From NCBI GenBank assembly GCA_947500645.1, contig CANMSD010000001.1:1240001-1304000 (forward strand): DNA of 64,000 nt. The letters run 5' to 3'. How positions within the stretch are numbered: position 1 is the first letter of the stretch; each line of letters opens with the position of its first letter. The DNA comes from an uncultured Erythrobacter sp. Its GTDB lineage: Bacteria; Pseudomonadota; Alphaproteobacteria; Sphingomonadales; Sphingomonadaceae. Below are positions 22,180 to 31,913 of the stretch, one piece after another. The notes beneath the pieces are model-generated. The model saw nothing but the letters and a program-made list of their open reading frames with translations. It ran no database searches and was not told where the DNA came from. Both the position numbers and the translations under genes were made by a program.

Positions 22180-23588
22180 TGAGCAAACCCGCCTCCCCTT
22201 CTGTCAAATGGATCCAAGCGGCTGCCGCTTGGCTGCCATTTGCGGATGCGGCGAGTGCCGACCTGCCTCTATCGCGCTTGCTGCGCCTCGCGCTGTTTCA
22301 GGTCAGCGTTGGTATGGCGATGGTGCTGCTCAATGGCACGCTCAACCGCGTGTTGATCGTCGAACTGGGAACACCGGCATGGGTGATCGCGGTGCTGATT
22401 GCCGTTCCGCTGCTGATCGCGCCATTCCGCGCGCTTATCGGGCATAGATCCGACACGCATCGCTCCGTACTCGGATGGCGGCGCGTACCTTACATCTGGT
22501 TCGGGACGATGGCGCAATTTGGCGGCCTTGCAATCATGCCGTTCGCTCTGCTGCTGCTCGGTAAGCCAGAGACCTTTACGCTAGGTCTAGTCAGCGCAGC
22601 GGTCGCCTTCCTGCTAACCGGCGGAGGCATCCACACGACGCAAACCGCCGGCCTTGCACTCGCCACGGACCTTGCCCCTGAAGAGAAGCGCCCGAGCGCG
22701 GTCGCGCTGCTTTACGTCATGCTGCTGGTCGGCATGATGCTGTCTGCTTTCGTGATTGGCGGTCTGCTGGTTGATTTTTCCGCCACCCGCCTGGTCCAAG
22801 TGATCCAAGGCGCCGCTGTTTTGACCCTCTGGCTCAACGTCGTCGCACTTTGGAAGCAGGAAGCACGCAACAAGGAGCTGACCGCGCCGGATCGCGAGAC
22901 ACCCGCCTTTGGAGAGCTATGGCGCGCCTTTGTGCGCGATGGGCGCAATGCACGGCTGCTCACCGCAATTGGCATCGGAGCTGCAGGCTTTGCGATGCAA
23001 GATGTCTTGCTGGAGCCCTACGGCGGCGAAATTCTAGGCCTGTCTGTCGGCGCGACCACCGCGCTGACCGGCGCCTGGGCGGCAGGCGCGCTTTTCGGGT
23101 TTGTATTGTCCGGCAGATCCCTGTCTCGCGGCGACGATCCCCTGCGTGTTGCCGGTGCAGGCTTGGTCGCCGGCGTCGCGGCATTCCTTATGATCCTGTT
23201 CGCGTCGCCCTTTAACTCGGTCGTCATGCTCTATGGCGGAGCCTTTGCCATTGGCCTGGGCCTGGGCCTGTTCTCGGTTGGCACGCTGATCGAGGCCATG
23301 AGCATCGCTAAAAGCGAAACCGCTGGCCTTGCGCTTGGGGCATGGGGCGCGGTGCAAGCGAGCTGCGCGGGGCTGGCTGTCGCTCTAGGCGGCGCAATTC
23401 GCGACATCGCCGCCTTTGCTTCCGGCGGATCCGAAGCTGCTCGAGCAACTGGCTATGCCGCCGTCTATTCCATTGAAATCCTGCTGCTCCTGATTGGCCT
23501 GATCGCCATCGGGCCGCTGGTTGGTCGCCACCGCAAAACCGGGACAAACGCGCCTGCTCCGTTCGAGCTGCGCGAATTTCCGACCTGA
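22179..23588 (+). CDS. lhaA: Light-harvesting complex 1 assembly protein LhaA
   Basis: PucC-family MFS protein, 469 residues, about twelve helices. Its order directly before puhA is characteristic of LhaA, which is needed for assembly of the LH1 antenna. Motifs include RLALFQVSVGMAMVLLNGTLNRVLIVELG, RSDTHRSVLGWRRVPYIWFG, GGGIHTTQTAGLALATDLAPEEKRP and FAMQDVLLEPYGGEILGLSVG. It is a paralogue of the bch2 product on the other strand; LhaA is told apart by its neighbours and by the longer N-terminus. It is followed after 22 bases by puhA with its own Shine-Dalgarno (GAGAGGAG). Confidence 0.93.
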
Positions 23589-23610
23589 ATTTGAATGAGA
23601 GGAGTGTAAG

Positions 23611-24402
23611 ATGAATGCGACATACATAGTGGGCACGTTCGACGTGGCCGAGTTGGTCTTCTTGATCTTCTTCGTGTTCTTCATCGGGCTCGTGATCTAC
23701 CTTAACCGCGAAAGTCGCCGTGAAGGCTATCCGCTTGAGGAAGAACTGGGCGGCAGGGTCGATCCCTCGGGCAAGAAGCTGAGCGACGGACCCGACAAAG
23801 TGTTCAAGCTGCCGCACGGCCGCGGCGAATACATTCCTGAGGCAGTTCCGCGCGATGCAGTCGACGTACCAGGCACGCGGACTTTCGGCTCCGCTGGCGC
23901 GCCCTATGCTCCTGATGGAGACGCGATGAAATCGGGCATGGGTCCCGGAGCCTATGCGAAACGCGCCACCTATCCCGACCTCACCGCCGATGGCCGCCCG
24001 CGCATCGTGCCGATTGGCTCAGCGCATGAGATCGCCATCGCTCCCAAGGACGAGAACCCCGTCGGCCTTCCGGTCTATGACGCAAACAAGAAGCTTGCCG
24101 GGAAGGTCAGCGACGTCTGGGTCGACCAGTCGGAGCACATTATCCGTTATCTGGAGGTGACGACCAATTCAGGCAAACAAGTGCTCGCACCAATGCCAAT
24201 GGCGAAGGTGCAAACACCTGGCCTACTGGGTGATCTCAAGCCGTTGATCGACATTGACGCGATCACTGCCGAGCAATTCGACGACGTGCCGACGCTGTCG
24301 ACACCCGGCCAGATCACCCGCGATGAGGAAGAGCGTGTCTCGGCCTATTATGGCGGCGGCTATCTCTATGCCAAGCCTGAACGGGCGGAGCCTTGGATAT
24401 GA
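23611..24402 (+). CDS. puhA: Photosynthetic reaction centre H subunit PuhA
   Basis: H subunit, 263 residues, which caps the reaction centre on the cytoplasmic side and shapes the proton path to quinone QB. One N-terminal membrane helix (about 13-31, LVFLIFFVFFIGLVIYL), then NRESRREGYPLEEE, KVFKLPHGRGEY, and a cytoplasmic PRC-barrel domain (PVYDANKKLAGKVSDVWVDQSEHIIRYLEV, then ITRDEEERVSAYYGGGYLYA). The order lhaA-puhABC is the standard purple-bacterial one. The stop overlaps puhB as ATGA. Confidence 0.97.
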   Translation: MNATYIVGTFDVAELVFLIFFVFFIGLVIYLNRESRREGYPLEEELGGRVDPSGKKLSDGPDKVFKLPHGRGEYIPEAVPRDAVDVPGTRTFGSAGAPYAPDGDAMKSGMGPGAYAKRATYPDLTADGRPRIVPIGSAHEIAIAPKDENPVGLPVYDANKKLAGKVSDVWVDQSEHIIRYLEVTTNSGKQVLAPMPMAKVQTPGLLGDLKPLIDIDAITAEQFDDVPTLSTPGQITRDEEERVSAYYGGGYLYAKPERAEPWI

Positions 24403-25052
24403 GCCCCGATACCGAACTGCAAAACACCGAACTGCCGGCCTATCCGCCTGCGCATGACGATCCGATGGGCACACCCGCCGACGATGAAAGGGTGTTGTGG
24501 CAGGGCAGACCAGACCTGCGAGTGCTGGCCCGCACCGCCTTTCATACGCGGACCATCGGAATCTACTTTGGTGTGCTGACAATAATCGCGCTGGCGATGG
24601 GCAGCGCCGATAGCGCCGCTCTGATCGTCGGCTTCGGTGCCTTTGTGCTCGCACTGCTCTATGCCGCCGCGTGGCTGACCGTGCGCAACACGCTCTATAT
24701 CATCACCGATGCGCGCGTGATGATGCGAGTTGGCATGGCGGTCGACAAACGGATCAACATTCCGCTCAAGAAAGTGACCGCCGCGCATCTTGCCCCGCGC
24801 GGCAAGGGCTATGGCGATATCGCGCTGGAGCTGGGCGGTGACCGGACGGTGCTCGGCTATCTGTTGCTGTGGCCGCATGCGCGCCCATGGCAGATCTCTC
24901 GCCCGCAACCGATGCTGCGCGCGATTGCGGAAGTCGATCAAGTGGCGAGCGCGCTGGCCAATGCGTCGGCCAAGTTCAACGCGATCGAACGCGGCGATTT
25001 CGCGCAACAGGACAACGCGACCAGCGCTGGCCTTACCGGAGCCACCGCATGA
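24399..25052 (+). CDS. puhB: Photosynthetic complex assembly protein PuhB
   Basis: A 217-residue membrane protein that aids reaction-centre assembly in Rhodobacter. Conserved points: DDERVLWQGRPD, three hydrophobic segments between about 45 and 95, a PH-like core NTLYIITDARVMMRVGMAVDKRINIPLKKV (a fold also used by YdbS-type proteins), and GYGDIALEL with LLWPHARPW. I use the ATG at 24399 that overlaps the puhA stop, rather than a TTG two codons earlier. The stop overlaps puhC as ATGA. Confidence 0.93.
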   Translation: MSPDTELQNTELPAYPPAHDDPMGTPADDERVLWQGRPDLRVLARTAFHTRTIGIYFGVLTIIALAMGSADSAALIVGFGAFVLALLYAAAWLTVRNTLYIITDARVMMRVGMAVDKRINIPLKKVTAAHLAPRGKGYGDIALELGGDRTVLGYLLLWPHARPWQISRPQPMLRAIAEVDQVASALANASAKFNAIERGDFAQQDNATSAGLTGATA

Positions 25053-25540
25053 GCGCCCCCGCCCATTACGAATACGACCATGAGCATGGCGATGTTCACA
25101 AGGCTCCGATCATCATGATGGGCGCGGTGATGGCGATTTCCGTTGCGTTGACCGCTTCAGTTAGTCTCGGTTTTCTCGACCGCGTCGCTGTGCCCAGTGA
25201 AGTGCGTGCCGAGGCGGGCACGCAAGCCACCGCTAGCCGCCAGCTCAACTTCTTCGACGCCGAAGGCGGCGCGGTTAGCATTGTCGATGCCGATAGTGGT
25301 GCAGAGATCGCTCGCTACGAACCTGGCACAGGCGGTTTCATCCGCTCCACAGTGCGCAGCCTCGCTCATGCCCGCCAGATACGCGGCATCGGAGCGCGGC
25401 CGCCATTTGATCTAACTCAATGGAACGATGGTTCGCTTTCGCTAACAGACAGCACCACGGGAAAAAGCGTGGAGCTGGGATCATTTGGCGCGACCAACCG
25501 CGCCGTTTTCGCCGCATTGCTGGAAAGGGATCAAAGCTAA
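25049..25540 (+). CDS. puhC: Photosynthetic complex assembly protein PuhC
   Basis: A 163-residue membrane-anchored periplasmic protein. Histidine/aspartate-rich N-terminus (HYEYDHEHGDVHKAP), one membrane helix (about 21-43), then a soluble domain with RQLNFFDAEGGAVSIVDADSGAEI and GTGGFIRSTVRSLAHARQIRGIG, which is the PuhC signature. In Rhodobacter it affects LH1 and reaction-centre assembly. The start at 25049 overlaps the puhB stop; a longer frame reaching back into puhB is ignored because its extra residues are unlike the family. The stop TAA shares its last base with the next start. Confidence 0.93.
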   Translation: MSAPAHYEYDHEHGDVHKAPIIMMGAVMAISVALTASVSLGFLDRVAVPSEVRAEAGTQATASRQLNFFDAEGGAVSIVDADSGAEIARYEPGTGGFIRSTVRSLAHARQIRGIGARPPFDLTQWNDGSLSLTDSTTGKSVELGSFGATNRAVFAALLERDQS

Positions 25541-25827
25541 TGCCACTCAATTCATTCGAGACGCCGTGCCGCATATCGGTCGAGCAAAGCTCAGAGCACT
25601 TCCACGCCCATGTCGAGCTTGAGGGCGAATACGCCATCGAGCCGGGCGACAAAGTGCGCGTGCATGGCGACCCGATCCAGATCCCTTTCGGCCATAGCGC
25701 CGTTTTTGAGCGCGCGGCGACCGTCACCCGCGCAGGCCCGCTAGAGCGCGCGATCACGCGCCTCGCGGCCTATTTCGACCTCAAAGAGCTCTACGAGGTC
25801 AGCTTCAACCCCGGGAGGATCAAATGA
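25540..25827 (+). CDS. Conserved-looking 95-residue protein of unknown function between puhC and acsF
   Basis: I do not recognise the family by name. The protein is soluble, with no membrane segment. It has an N-terminal stretch of predicted beta structure ([33 protein letters not shown], two histidines in HFHAH) and a helical C-terminal part ([22 protein letters not shown]). It shares one base with the puhC stop and overlaps acsF by four bases (ATGA), so it must be co-translated with both. Unnamed small genes of about this size occur at this place in other aerobic phototroph clusters. A helper of the AcsF cyclase or of complex assembly is possible from position alone. Confidence 0.82.
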   Translation: MPLNSFETPCRISVEQSSEHFHAHVELEGEYAIEPGDKVRVHGDPIQIPFGHSAVFERAATVTRAGPLERAITRLAAYFDLKELYEVSFNPGRIK

Positions 25828-26885
25828 ACGCTCACGCCCCGATCACCAGCAAAGAGGCGATGGAAATCGCGACGCAGGACACGATCCTCACCCCGCGTTT
25901 CTACACCACAAATTTCGATGCCCTGGACGCGATTGATGTTTCGCTCGTGCGCGAGGAATGGGACCAGTTGATCGCCGACATGGTCGGTGATCCGAACAAG
26001 AAGCATTTCAAGCATAATGACAGCTTCACCGGCATCATCGAGAATCTTGAGCCGGAATTGCGGGCAGAATTTACCGACTTCCTGGTGAGCTCCATGACGT
26101 CGGAATTTTCGGGCTGCATCCTCTATGCCGAGATCGCGCGGCGCACCAAGAACCCCGATGTGAAACAGCTGTTCAAACTGCTCGCCCGCGATGAGAGCCG
26201 CCATGCCGGTTTCATCAATGAGTCGCTGAAAGATGCGGGGATCGGCGTCGATCTTAGCTTTCTGACCAAGACCAAGAAGTACACCTACTTCAAACCGAAA
26301 TTCATCTGGTACGCGGTCTATCTATCGGAGAAAATTGGATACGCGCGTTACATCACGATCTACCGGCATTTAGCGGCCAACCCGCAAAACAAGTTCCACC
26401 CGATCTTCGACTGGTTCGAAGAATGGTGCAATGACGAGTTCCGTCATGGCGAGGCGTTCGCCATGTTGATGCATGCGGATCCAAAACTGCTGAAAGGATA
26501 CAACAAGCTTTGGATCCGGTTCTTCCTGCTCTCGGTTTACGCGACAATGTATGTGCGCGACCATGCGCGCCCTGTATTCCATAAAGCGCTGGGTGTTGAC
26601 CCGACCGAATATGACTATCAGGTCTTCAAGGTCTGCAATCAGATCAGCCGGCAAGTCTTCCCGGTCGAACTCGACATCGATAGCCCAGCCTTCCGCGCCA
26701 ATATGGAAGCGCTGCGTCAAGCAGCCTTGCGGATCGAAGAAGGCAAGGCGCAGGGCGGCCTTGGCGGCATGGCCAAGCGCATCAGCGGCGTGGCTGGTGC
26801 AGGCTGGAACTTTGCCAAGATGTATTTCCACCGCACCAAATCGAATGAGCTCCCGCAAACCGTCCGGCTTCAGCCTGCATGGTGA
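25824..26885 (+). CDS. acsF: Aerobic Mg-protoporphyrin IX monomethyl ester cyclase AcsF
   Basis: Di-iron, O2-dependent oxidative cyclase, 353 residues, that forms the fifth (isocyclic) ring to give divinyl protochlorophyllide. The ferritin-like metal motifs are visible: [14 protein letters not shown] (94-107), DESRH (123-127) and DEFRHGE (204-210). Its presence, with no anaerobic bchE in the window, shows that the ring is closed with oxygen, as expected of aerobic anoxygenic phototrophs. The start overlaps the upstream small gene; the end overlaps puhE by seven bases. Confidence 0.97.
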   Translation: MNAHAPITSKEAMEIATQDTILTPRFYTTNFDALDAIDVSLVREEWDQLIADMVGDPNKKHFKHNDSFTGIIENLEPELRAEFTDFLVSSMTSEFSGCILYAEIARRTKNPDVKQLFKLLARDESRHAGFINESLKDAGIGVDLSFLTKTKKYTYFKPKFIWYAVYLSEKIGYARYITIYRHLAANPQNKFHPIFDWFEEWCNDEFRHGEAFAMLMHADPKLLKGYNKLWIRFFLLSVYATMYVRDHARPVFHKALGVDPTEYDYQVFKVCNQISRQVFPVELDIDSPAFRANMEALRQAALRIEEGKAQGGLGGMAKRISGVAGAGWNFAKMYFHRTKSNELPQTVRLQPAW

Positions 26886-27712
26886 GCTGGAGCGGCCATA
26901 TCGTCCCGCTCGCGGTGACTTTGTTGATCTGGTTCTTTGCAACCGGATTGATCGCATGGGCGGATAACCGCGACCGCGCGACGTTCACCACCAGCCTGAT
27001 AGTCGCTGGCGGGGTTGGTATTGCTGGTCTGATCGCGATCTTCGTATCCTCGCAATCGACCTCCGCATTTTCGATATATCTCGCCTTTGCTGGAGCGCTA
27101 ATGGTGTGGGGATGGCACGAGGTCGGCTTCCTCACCGGTGCGGTGGCTGGCCCTCGGCGCGAGCCCTGCGACCCGGAATTGCGCGGGCTTGACCGGTTTA
27201 CGCAGGCTAGCGCCACCGTGATTTACCACGAGATTGCGCTTGCACTCACGGCACTAACTTTGATCTCGCTCAGCTGGAATGCACCCAACCAGATCGGAGC
27301 GACCGTTTTTGTACTGCTGTTCATCATGCGGCTGTCGACCAAGCTCAACATGTATGTCGGCGTGCCGAACACCAGCCTTGAAATCCTGCCGCCGCATCTC
27401 GCCTATCTGAAGAGCTATTTCGGTCGCAACCGGATGACGGCAATGCTTGCCTTTTCGGCCATCGCGATCGCTGCAATCGCCGCGTGGTTTGCCTCACTCG
27501 CTATAGCCGCACCCACTGGCAGCGCTGCGATGATCGGCGCGAGCCTGCTGTTCGCATTGTGCCTGCTAGGCGCGATCGAACACGTCTTTCTCGCCCTGCC
27601 GTTTCGCGACGGCGTGCTGTGGGGCTGGGCCTTACCCAACCGCGCCCGATCGACACCTATTTCAAACGACCACAACACCATAAAGACAGGGAATTCAGCC
27701 CATGGATTATGA
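26879..27712 (+). CDS. puhE: Photosynthetic complex assembly protein PuhE (DUF3623)
   Basis: A 277-residue membrane protein with about seven hydrophobic segments. The family features are [21 protein letters not shown] and [34 protein letters not shown]. PuhE influences reaction-centre and bacteriochlorophyll levels in Rhodobacter; its mechanism is unknown. It overlaps acsF by seven bases and hemA by eleven, continuing the tight operon packing. The last 20 residues (polar, [15 protein letters not shown]) are encoded by the stretch that also contains the hemA ribosome-binding site. Confidence 0.92.
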   Translation: MVSWSGHIVPLAVTLLIWFFATGLIAWADNRDRATFTTSLIVAGGVGIAGLIAIFVSSQSTSAFSIYLAFAGALMVWGWHEVGFLTGAVAGPRREPCDPELRGLDRFTQASATVIYHEIALALTALTLISLSWNAPNQIGATVFVLLFIMRLSTKLNMYVGVPNTSLEILPPHLAYLKSYFGRNRMTAMLAFSAIAIAAIAAWFASLAIAAPTGSAAMIGASLLFALCLLGAIEHVFLALPFRDGVLWGWALPNRARSTPISNDHNTIKTGNSAHGL

Positions 27713-28922
27713 AGCCTATTTCAAGAACGAACTGGACAGCGTTCGCGAAGAAGGTCGCTACCGCGTGTTCACGGACATCAAGCGGCACAAGGGCTCCTTT
27801 CCGCACGCGACGCGCTTTGTCGATGACGAAACCCGCCCTGTCACAGTGTGGTGCTCGAACGACTATCTCGGGATGGGTCAGCACCCTGATGTGATCGAGG
27901 CGATGCATGATTGCCTGGAGGAATGCGGCGCAGGCGCAGGTGGCACGCGCAATATCTCCGGCACCAATCACTATCACGTGGAACTGGAACGCGAATTGGC
28001 CGACCTCCACGGGAAAGAGGCGGCGCTGCTCTTCACCAGTGGCTATGTCTCGAACTGGGCCGGCCTTGGAACTCTCGCCAACAAGATTCCCGATTGCGTG
28101 GTGTTCTCGGACGCGCTCAACCACGCCTCAATGATCGAAGGTATTCGGCACAGCCGTGCGCCGTACAAGATCTGGAAGCACAATGATCCAGAAGATCTGG
28201 ACCGGCTACTGTCAGACTTCGGGCCGGACGTGCCTAAGCTAGTCGCATTCGAAAGTGTCTATTCGATGGATGGCGACATCGCGCCGATCGCGGAGATTCT
28301 CGACGTGTGCGAGAAACATGGCGCGATGAGCTATATCGATGAAGTCCACGCGGTCGGCTTGTATGGTCCGCGCGGCGGCGGCATCGCCGAGCGCGAAGGA
28401 CTGATGGACCGCATCACCGTGATCGAAGGCACGCTCGGCAAAGCCTTCGGAGTGATGGGCGGTTACATCGCAGCCAGTAGCAATCTGGTCGATTTCGTGC
28501 GCAGCTTCGCCAGCGGTTTCATCTTTTCAACCGCCCTGCCCCCTGCTGTAGCGGCGGGCGCAGCAGCGAGCATCCGACACCTCAAAACCAGTAACAAAGA
28601 ACGCGAGACTCAGAAGGAACGCGTTGCTCAAGTTCGGCGCAGGCTCGATATGCTCGGCATTCCGCATCTCGACAATCCCAGTCACATCATCCCGGTGATG
28701 GTTGGCGATGCGAAGAAGTGCAAAATGATCAGCGACTGGCTGATGGACAATCACGGCATCTATGTGCAGCCGATCAATTATCCGACCGTGCCGGTGGGAA
28801 CGGAGCGGCTGAGGCTCACACCTTCGCCTGTACACAGCGATGACGACATCGATCGCCTGGTCGAGGCGCTGAGCGAAATCTGGTCGCAATGCGAGCTGGC
28901 ACGCATGGCTGTCGCCGCCTGA
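27702..28922 (+). CDS. hemA: 5-aminolevulinate synthase HemA
   Basis: PLP enzyme, 406 residues, that condenses glycine and succinyl-CoA to 5-aminolevulinate, the first committed step for haem and bacteriochlorophyll in alphaproteobacteria. Lys247 in [14 protein letters not shown] binds [16 protein letters not shown] (50-62), [21 protein letters not shown] (76-96) and [17 protein letters not shown] are canonical. As the last gene of the bchF operon, precursor supply is co-expressed with bacteriochlorophyll synthesis. A second hemA elsewhere in the genome is possible. A strong terminator follows. Confidence 0.97.
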   Translation: MDYEAYFKNELDSVREEGRYRVFTDIKRHKGSFPHATRFVDDETRPVTVWCSNDYLGMGQHPDVIEAMHDCLEECGAGAGGTRNISGTNHYHVELERELADLHGKEAALLFTSGYVSNWAGLGTLANKIPDCVVFSDALNHASMIEGIRHSRAPYKIWKHNDPEDLDRLLSDFGPDVPKLVAFESVYSMDGDIAPIAEILDVCEKHGAMSYIDEVHAVGLYGPRGGGIAEREGLMDRITVIEGTLGKAFGVMGGYIAASSNLVDFVRSFASGFIFSTALPPAVAAGAAASIRHLKTSNKERETQKERVAQVRRRLDMLGIPHLDNPSHIIPVMVGDAKKCKMISDWLMDNHGIYVQPINYPTVPVGTERLRLTPSPVHSDDDIDRLVEALSEIWSQCELARMAVAA

Positions 28923-28966
28923 ACAGATCAGGCGCGAGCGCTTCGGTCGATCTCAAGCGCGCATAT

Positions 28967-29004
28967 AAAAAGGGCGGCGTGGCAATCCACCACGCCGCCC
29001 TTTT
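28967..29004. terminator. Bidirectional terminator between hemA and the blue-copper gene
   Basis: An 11-bp perfect stem GGGCGGCGTGG/CCACGCCGCCC with a seven-base loop, flanked by AAAAA on the left and TTTT on the right, so it can end transcripts from both sides. It marks the downstream end of the PGC operon. Confidence 0.9.
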
Positions 29005-29025
29005 CTTTGATTGTGCCCTGGCGGT

Positions 29026-29601
29026 TTAGAGGCCAGCTTCGGTGAAGATTTCCTCAAACACGCGGCCAGCAAGACCTGGATGGCTCACTTCCTTGGCGGC
29101 TGCGACATTCGCATCCTGACCTTCGCCTTCAACGATGATCATGCCGACCATGCCAGCTGCGTAGTGCGGTACGCACTGATAGCCATACACACCGGGTTTC
29201 GGCAGGACGTAAGAGACCTCTTGGTTGATCTCACCTTCCCAGCCGCGTGTGCCCTCAGGGATCATGCCCTCAATCGACGACGACTGGTGGGTCGGATCGG
29301 TCGGAACGAACTTGACGGTATCGCCAACTTGAGCGGTGACCAGCTTCGGCTTGAACACCTGCATGCCGGTTGGATTGTCGGGGTCGCGAGTATACATCTG
29401 AATTTCGATGACGGTGCCGTTTGGTTCCACTTCCGGATCAGCAGGCGGTGTGGACTCGGCAGCAGCGGTTTCCGCTTCTACCGGAGCGGCAACTTCAGCT
29501 TCAGCAGGAGCAGCGGTGTCGTCCGCCTCGCGGCCTCCACATGCCGAAACGGCCAGAAGACTCACCAGGGCCAGAGAGCCCAAGAGTGCATTACGCTTCA
29601 T
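29026..29601 (-). CDS. Pseudoazurin-like blue copper lipoprotein
   Basis: A 191-residue type-1 copper protein with a lipoprotein signal (lipobox AVSAC, Cys21) and a flexible linker rich in A, E and P (about 25-60), then a cupredoxin domain. The copper ligands are His105 (DPTHQSS), Cys143, His146 and Met151 (YQCVPHYAAGM), the pseudoazurin pattern. A 30-residue tail follows the Met ligand. It would be a membrane-tethered periplasmic electron carrier. It converges on hemA and shares its terminator. Because the puf operon lacks pufC, a donor role to the reaction centre is worth considering; service to nitrite reductase or an oxidase is the more usual role of the family. Confidence 0.87.
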   Translation of the reverse strand: MKRNALLGSLALVSLLAVSACGGREADDTAAPAEAEVAAPVEAETAAAESTPPADPEVEPNGTVIEIQMYTRDPDNPTGMQVFKPKLVTAQVGDTVKFVPTDPTHQSSSIEGMIPEGTRGWEGEINQEVSYVLPKPGVYGYQCVPHYAAGMVGMIIVEGEGQDANVAAAKEVSHPGLAGRVFEEIFTEAGL

Positions 29602-29775
29602 AGTACGATTTCCTCTCTATCGCTTCACTTCTGATCCCAATAAGAGGGACTTAGACGAGTTTGACAGCAATGCCTAGTATGGCGGTAAGCCGCAACAGAC
29701 ACACACGCTTTCTCCGGCCTTTTCAGACCCTTCGCGCATTCATAAAACCCAACTAAGCGATGATCGAATAGCGCC

Positions 29776-31854
29776 CTAATCGCCTTTCGCGATGAGGCGC
29801 ACCGCAGCACCGCCAGATGACGCGAGTGGAAGGGATATTGTTTCGCCCCCTTTCACGTCACGCGCCTCGATAACGATGGAGTAGGGATTTGTTTCCCAAT
29901 GCGCGTCCTCACCGTCGCGATAGAATTGTGCAGTGTAGGTTTTGCCCGGCTCCAAGAAATCGAGGGTAACCTCTATCGTACGCGGAGTTCCGTCGGTGAC
30001 CGCGCCCAGGAACCAGTCGGTTCCGCCCCGCTCTTGCCGTGCAATAGCGACATATTCGCCGACTTCACCGGCCAGCGCGATGCTCTCTTCCCAATCGGCA
30101 GGTACGTCCTTGATAAACTGAAACGCATCCATCCGCTTCTCATAATTTTCAGGTAGGTCAGCCGCCATCTGCAGCGGTGAGTAAAGCACTACATAGAGCG
30201 CGAGCTGTTTTGCCAAGGTCGTCTGCGGGCGGTTGGATGGATCGCCGCGCCGCATGTCCTCGCGCACTGGCGGGCGCTCATTCGGCTTCAGGTCAAAGAT
30301 ACCAGGGGTGTAATCCATCGGCCCAGCCAGCATGCGGGTGAAGGCCAGCGTGGAGATATGCTCGGTCGGATTAGGCGGCGTGCCCCACGCATTAAACTCC
30401 ATGCCGCGTGCGCCCTCGCGCGTCATCCAGTTAGGATAGGTCCGGCGCAATCCAGTATCCTTCACCGGCTCGTGGGCATTGATCGAAATCTGACGTTTTG
30501 CCGCAGCTTCGACCACGCGCAAGTGGTGGTCCACCATGAACTGGCTGTCATGCCATTCGAATTTTTGAATGCCGTTTTCATCGATCCGCGAGATATCGCC
30601 TGCATCGGCGACATATCCGGTTTTAACCTGCGCGACCCCGACCGATTGATATAGGTCGAACGCCGCCTCCATCTGGCTTTCATAGTTCGACACATCGGCG
30701 GAAGTTTCATGATGCCCGATCAGACGGACACCTTTCGACCGGGCATAACGCCCCACTTCCTCGATATCGAAATCTGGATAGCTCTCGGTGAATTTGAACA
30801 GCGCACCATTATTGAACCAGTCGCCATCCCAGCCAATGTTCCAACCTTCGACCAGCACACCGGCAAAGCCGTGCTCGGCGGCGAAATCAATGTAGCGCTT
30901 CGTCTCCTCGGTGGTCGCACCATGAATGCCGTCATTACCCCAGGTACGCTCGCGAATATGCATCGCCCACCAAATGCCGACATATTTGCCCGGCTCCACC
31001 CACGACACATCGCCCATTGCATTAGTCTCATTTAGGTTCAGGATGATGTCCGAATTGATCAGTCCGACCGCGTCCGGCGCGATCTGGATCGTGCGCCAAG
31101 GCGTCTTGAACGGAGCGGACGTCTTGACCCGGATCCCGTCCGACCAGGGGCGCAGACGCGCTTCGAAACTACCGGGGCGCAACGCTTCCAATGACATACC
31201 CGAATAATTGACCAGCGCCGCTTCGTGGATGCTGAAATGGATGCCGGCCGGGTTACGGAAGGTGACCGGGGTGTGCGCATCGTCGACCTTGCCCGCCGCA
31301 CCGGTGCGATAGATGTATTCGTAGCGGTTGAACTCGTCGCTGGGCGTGTACCAGGTCATGGTCTGCTCACCGACACCGAACTGTGTCAGTTCGTCAATAA
31401 TGTTGATGTCGCCGGAGAACGCCTCTTGCTCGGCAAGCTCATAGCGAAAGCCGAGTCCAGTATCGAAGATGCGGAAACGCACAGTGATATTGCGCGCTGG
31501 ACCGGTTTGCGCAGCGAAAGTGACAGCCAGCTCACTATGCTGATCGCGAACGAGCCTGCGTTCTCCCCAAGGCTGCTCCCACGTTTCATCGCGTGAGGTT
31601 GTGGTCGATCCGCTGATTGTGAGGTCGCGATCAAATCCGTGATGATCGCGGAAGAGCATGCCAAGTTTCGACGCCGCGATGACCTGATCATCGCCATAAC
31701 TGACTGAATAGGTCGCAAGGCCGCGCTCATCGCTGACGGTGAGCGTGATCGCTCCATCTGGTGAAGTGGCTTGCAGCGTTTCTGCACGCAGCGGTAGAGC
31801 GATAAGCATCGCCCCGGCCATCATTGCTACAATTTGTGCGCACCTAACGAACAT
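29776..31854 (-). CDS. Glycoside hydrolase family 97 alpha-glucosidase
   Basis: SusB-like enzyme, 692 residues with a signal peptide (about 1-25). Architecture: N-terminal beta-sandwich, catalytic (beta/alpha)8 barrel (WAMHIRERTWGNDGIHGATTEETKRYIDFAAEHGF, then GVLVEGWNIGWDGDW), C-terminal beta domain. Three glutamates match the inverting branch of GH97: Glu383 (GHHETSAD), Glu462 (NAHEPVKDTG) and Glu486 (RGMEFNAWG). It should release glucose from malto-oligosaccharides in the periplasm. I start it at ATG 31854 because AGGAGG stands just before it and the signal peptide follows directly; the frame continues 31 codons upstream. It is third in the operon after the MFS permease and GH13 lipoprotein, with a 59-base gap. 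Confidence 0.92.
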   Translation of the reverse strand: MFVRCAQIVAMMAGAMLIALPLRAETLQATSPDGAITLTVSDERGLATYSVSYGDDQVIAASKLGMLFRDHHGFDRDLTISGSTTTSRDETWEQPWGERRLVRDQHSELAVTFAAQTGPARNITVRFRIFDTGLGFRYELAEQEAFSGDINIIDELTQFGVGEQTMTWYTPSDEFNRYEYIYRTGAAGKVDDAHTPVTFRNPAGIHFSIHEAALVNYSGMSLEALRPGSFEARLRPWSDGIRVKTSAPFKTPWRTIQIAPDAVGLINSDIILNLNETNAMGDVSWVEPGKYVGIWWAMHIRERTWGNDGIHGATTEETKRYIDFAAEHGFAGVLVEGWNIGWDGDWFNNGALFKFTESYPDFDIEEVGRYARSKGVRLIGHHETSADVSNYESQMEAAFDLYQSVGVAQVKTGYVADAGDISRIDENGIQKFEWHDSQFMVDHHLRVVEAAAKRQISINAHEPVKDTGLRRTYPNWMTREGARGMEFNAWGTPPNPTEHISTLAFTRMLAGPMDYTPGIFDLKPNERPPVREDMRRGDPSNRPQTTLAKQLALYVVLYSPLQMAADLPENYEKRMDAFQFIKDVPADWEESIALAGEVGEYVAIARQERGGTDWFLGAVTDGTPRTIEVTLDFLEPGKTYTAQFYRDGEDAHWETNPYSIVIEARDVKGGETISLPLASSGGAAVRLIAKGD

Positions 31855-31913
31855 ATTTCCTCCTGGTTTGATCCTGACAGCCCTTGCTTCGGTCATGGGC
31901 GAGTATCCGGCGA

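Noticed and set aside
24869..25048. Longer PuhC frame reaching back into puhB
   Set aside because: The extra residues are not PuhC-like, and an ATGA-coupled start exists at 25049.
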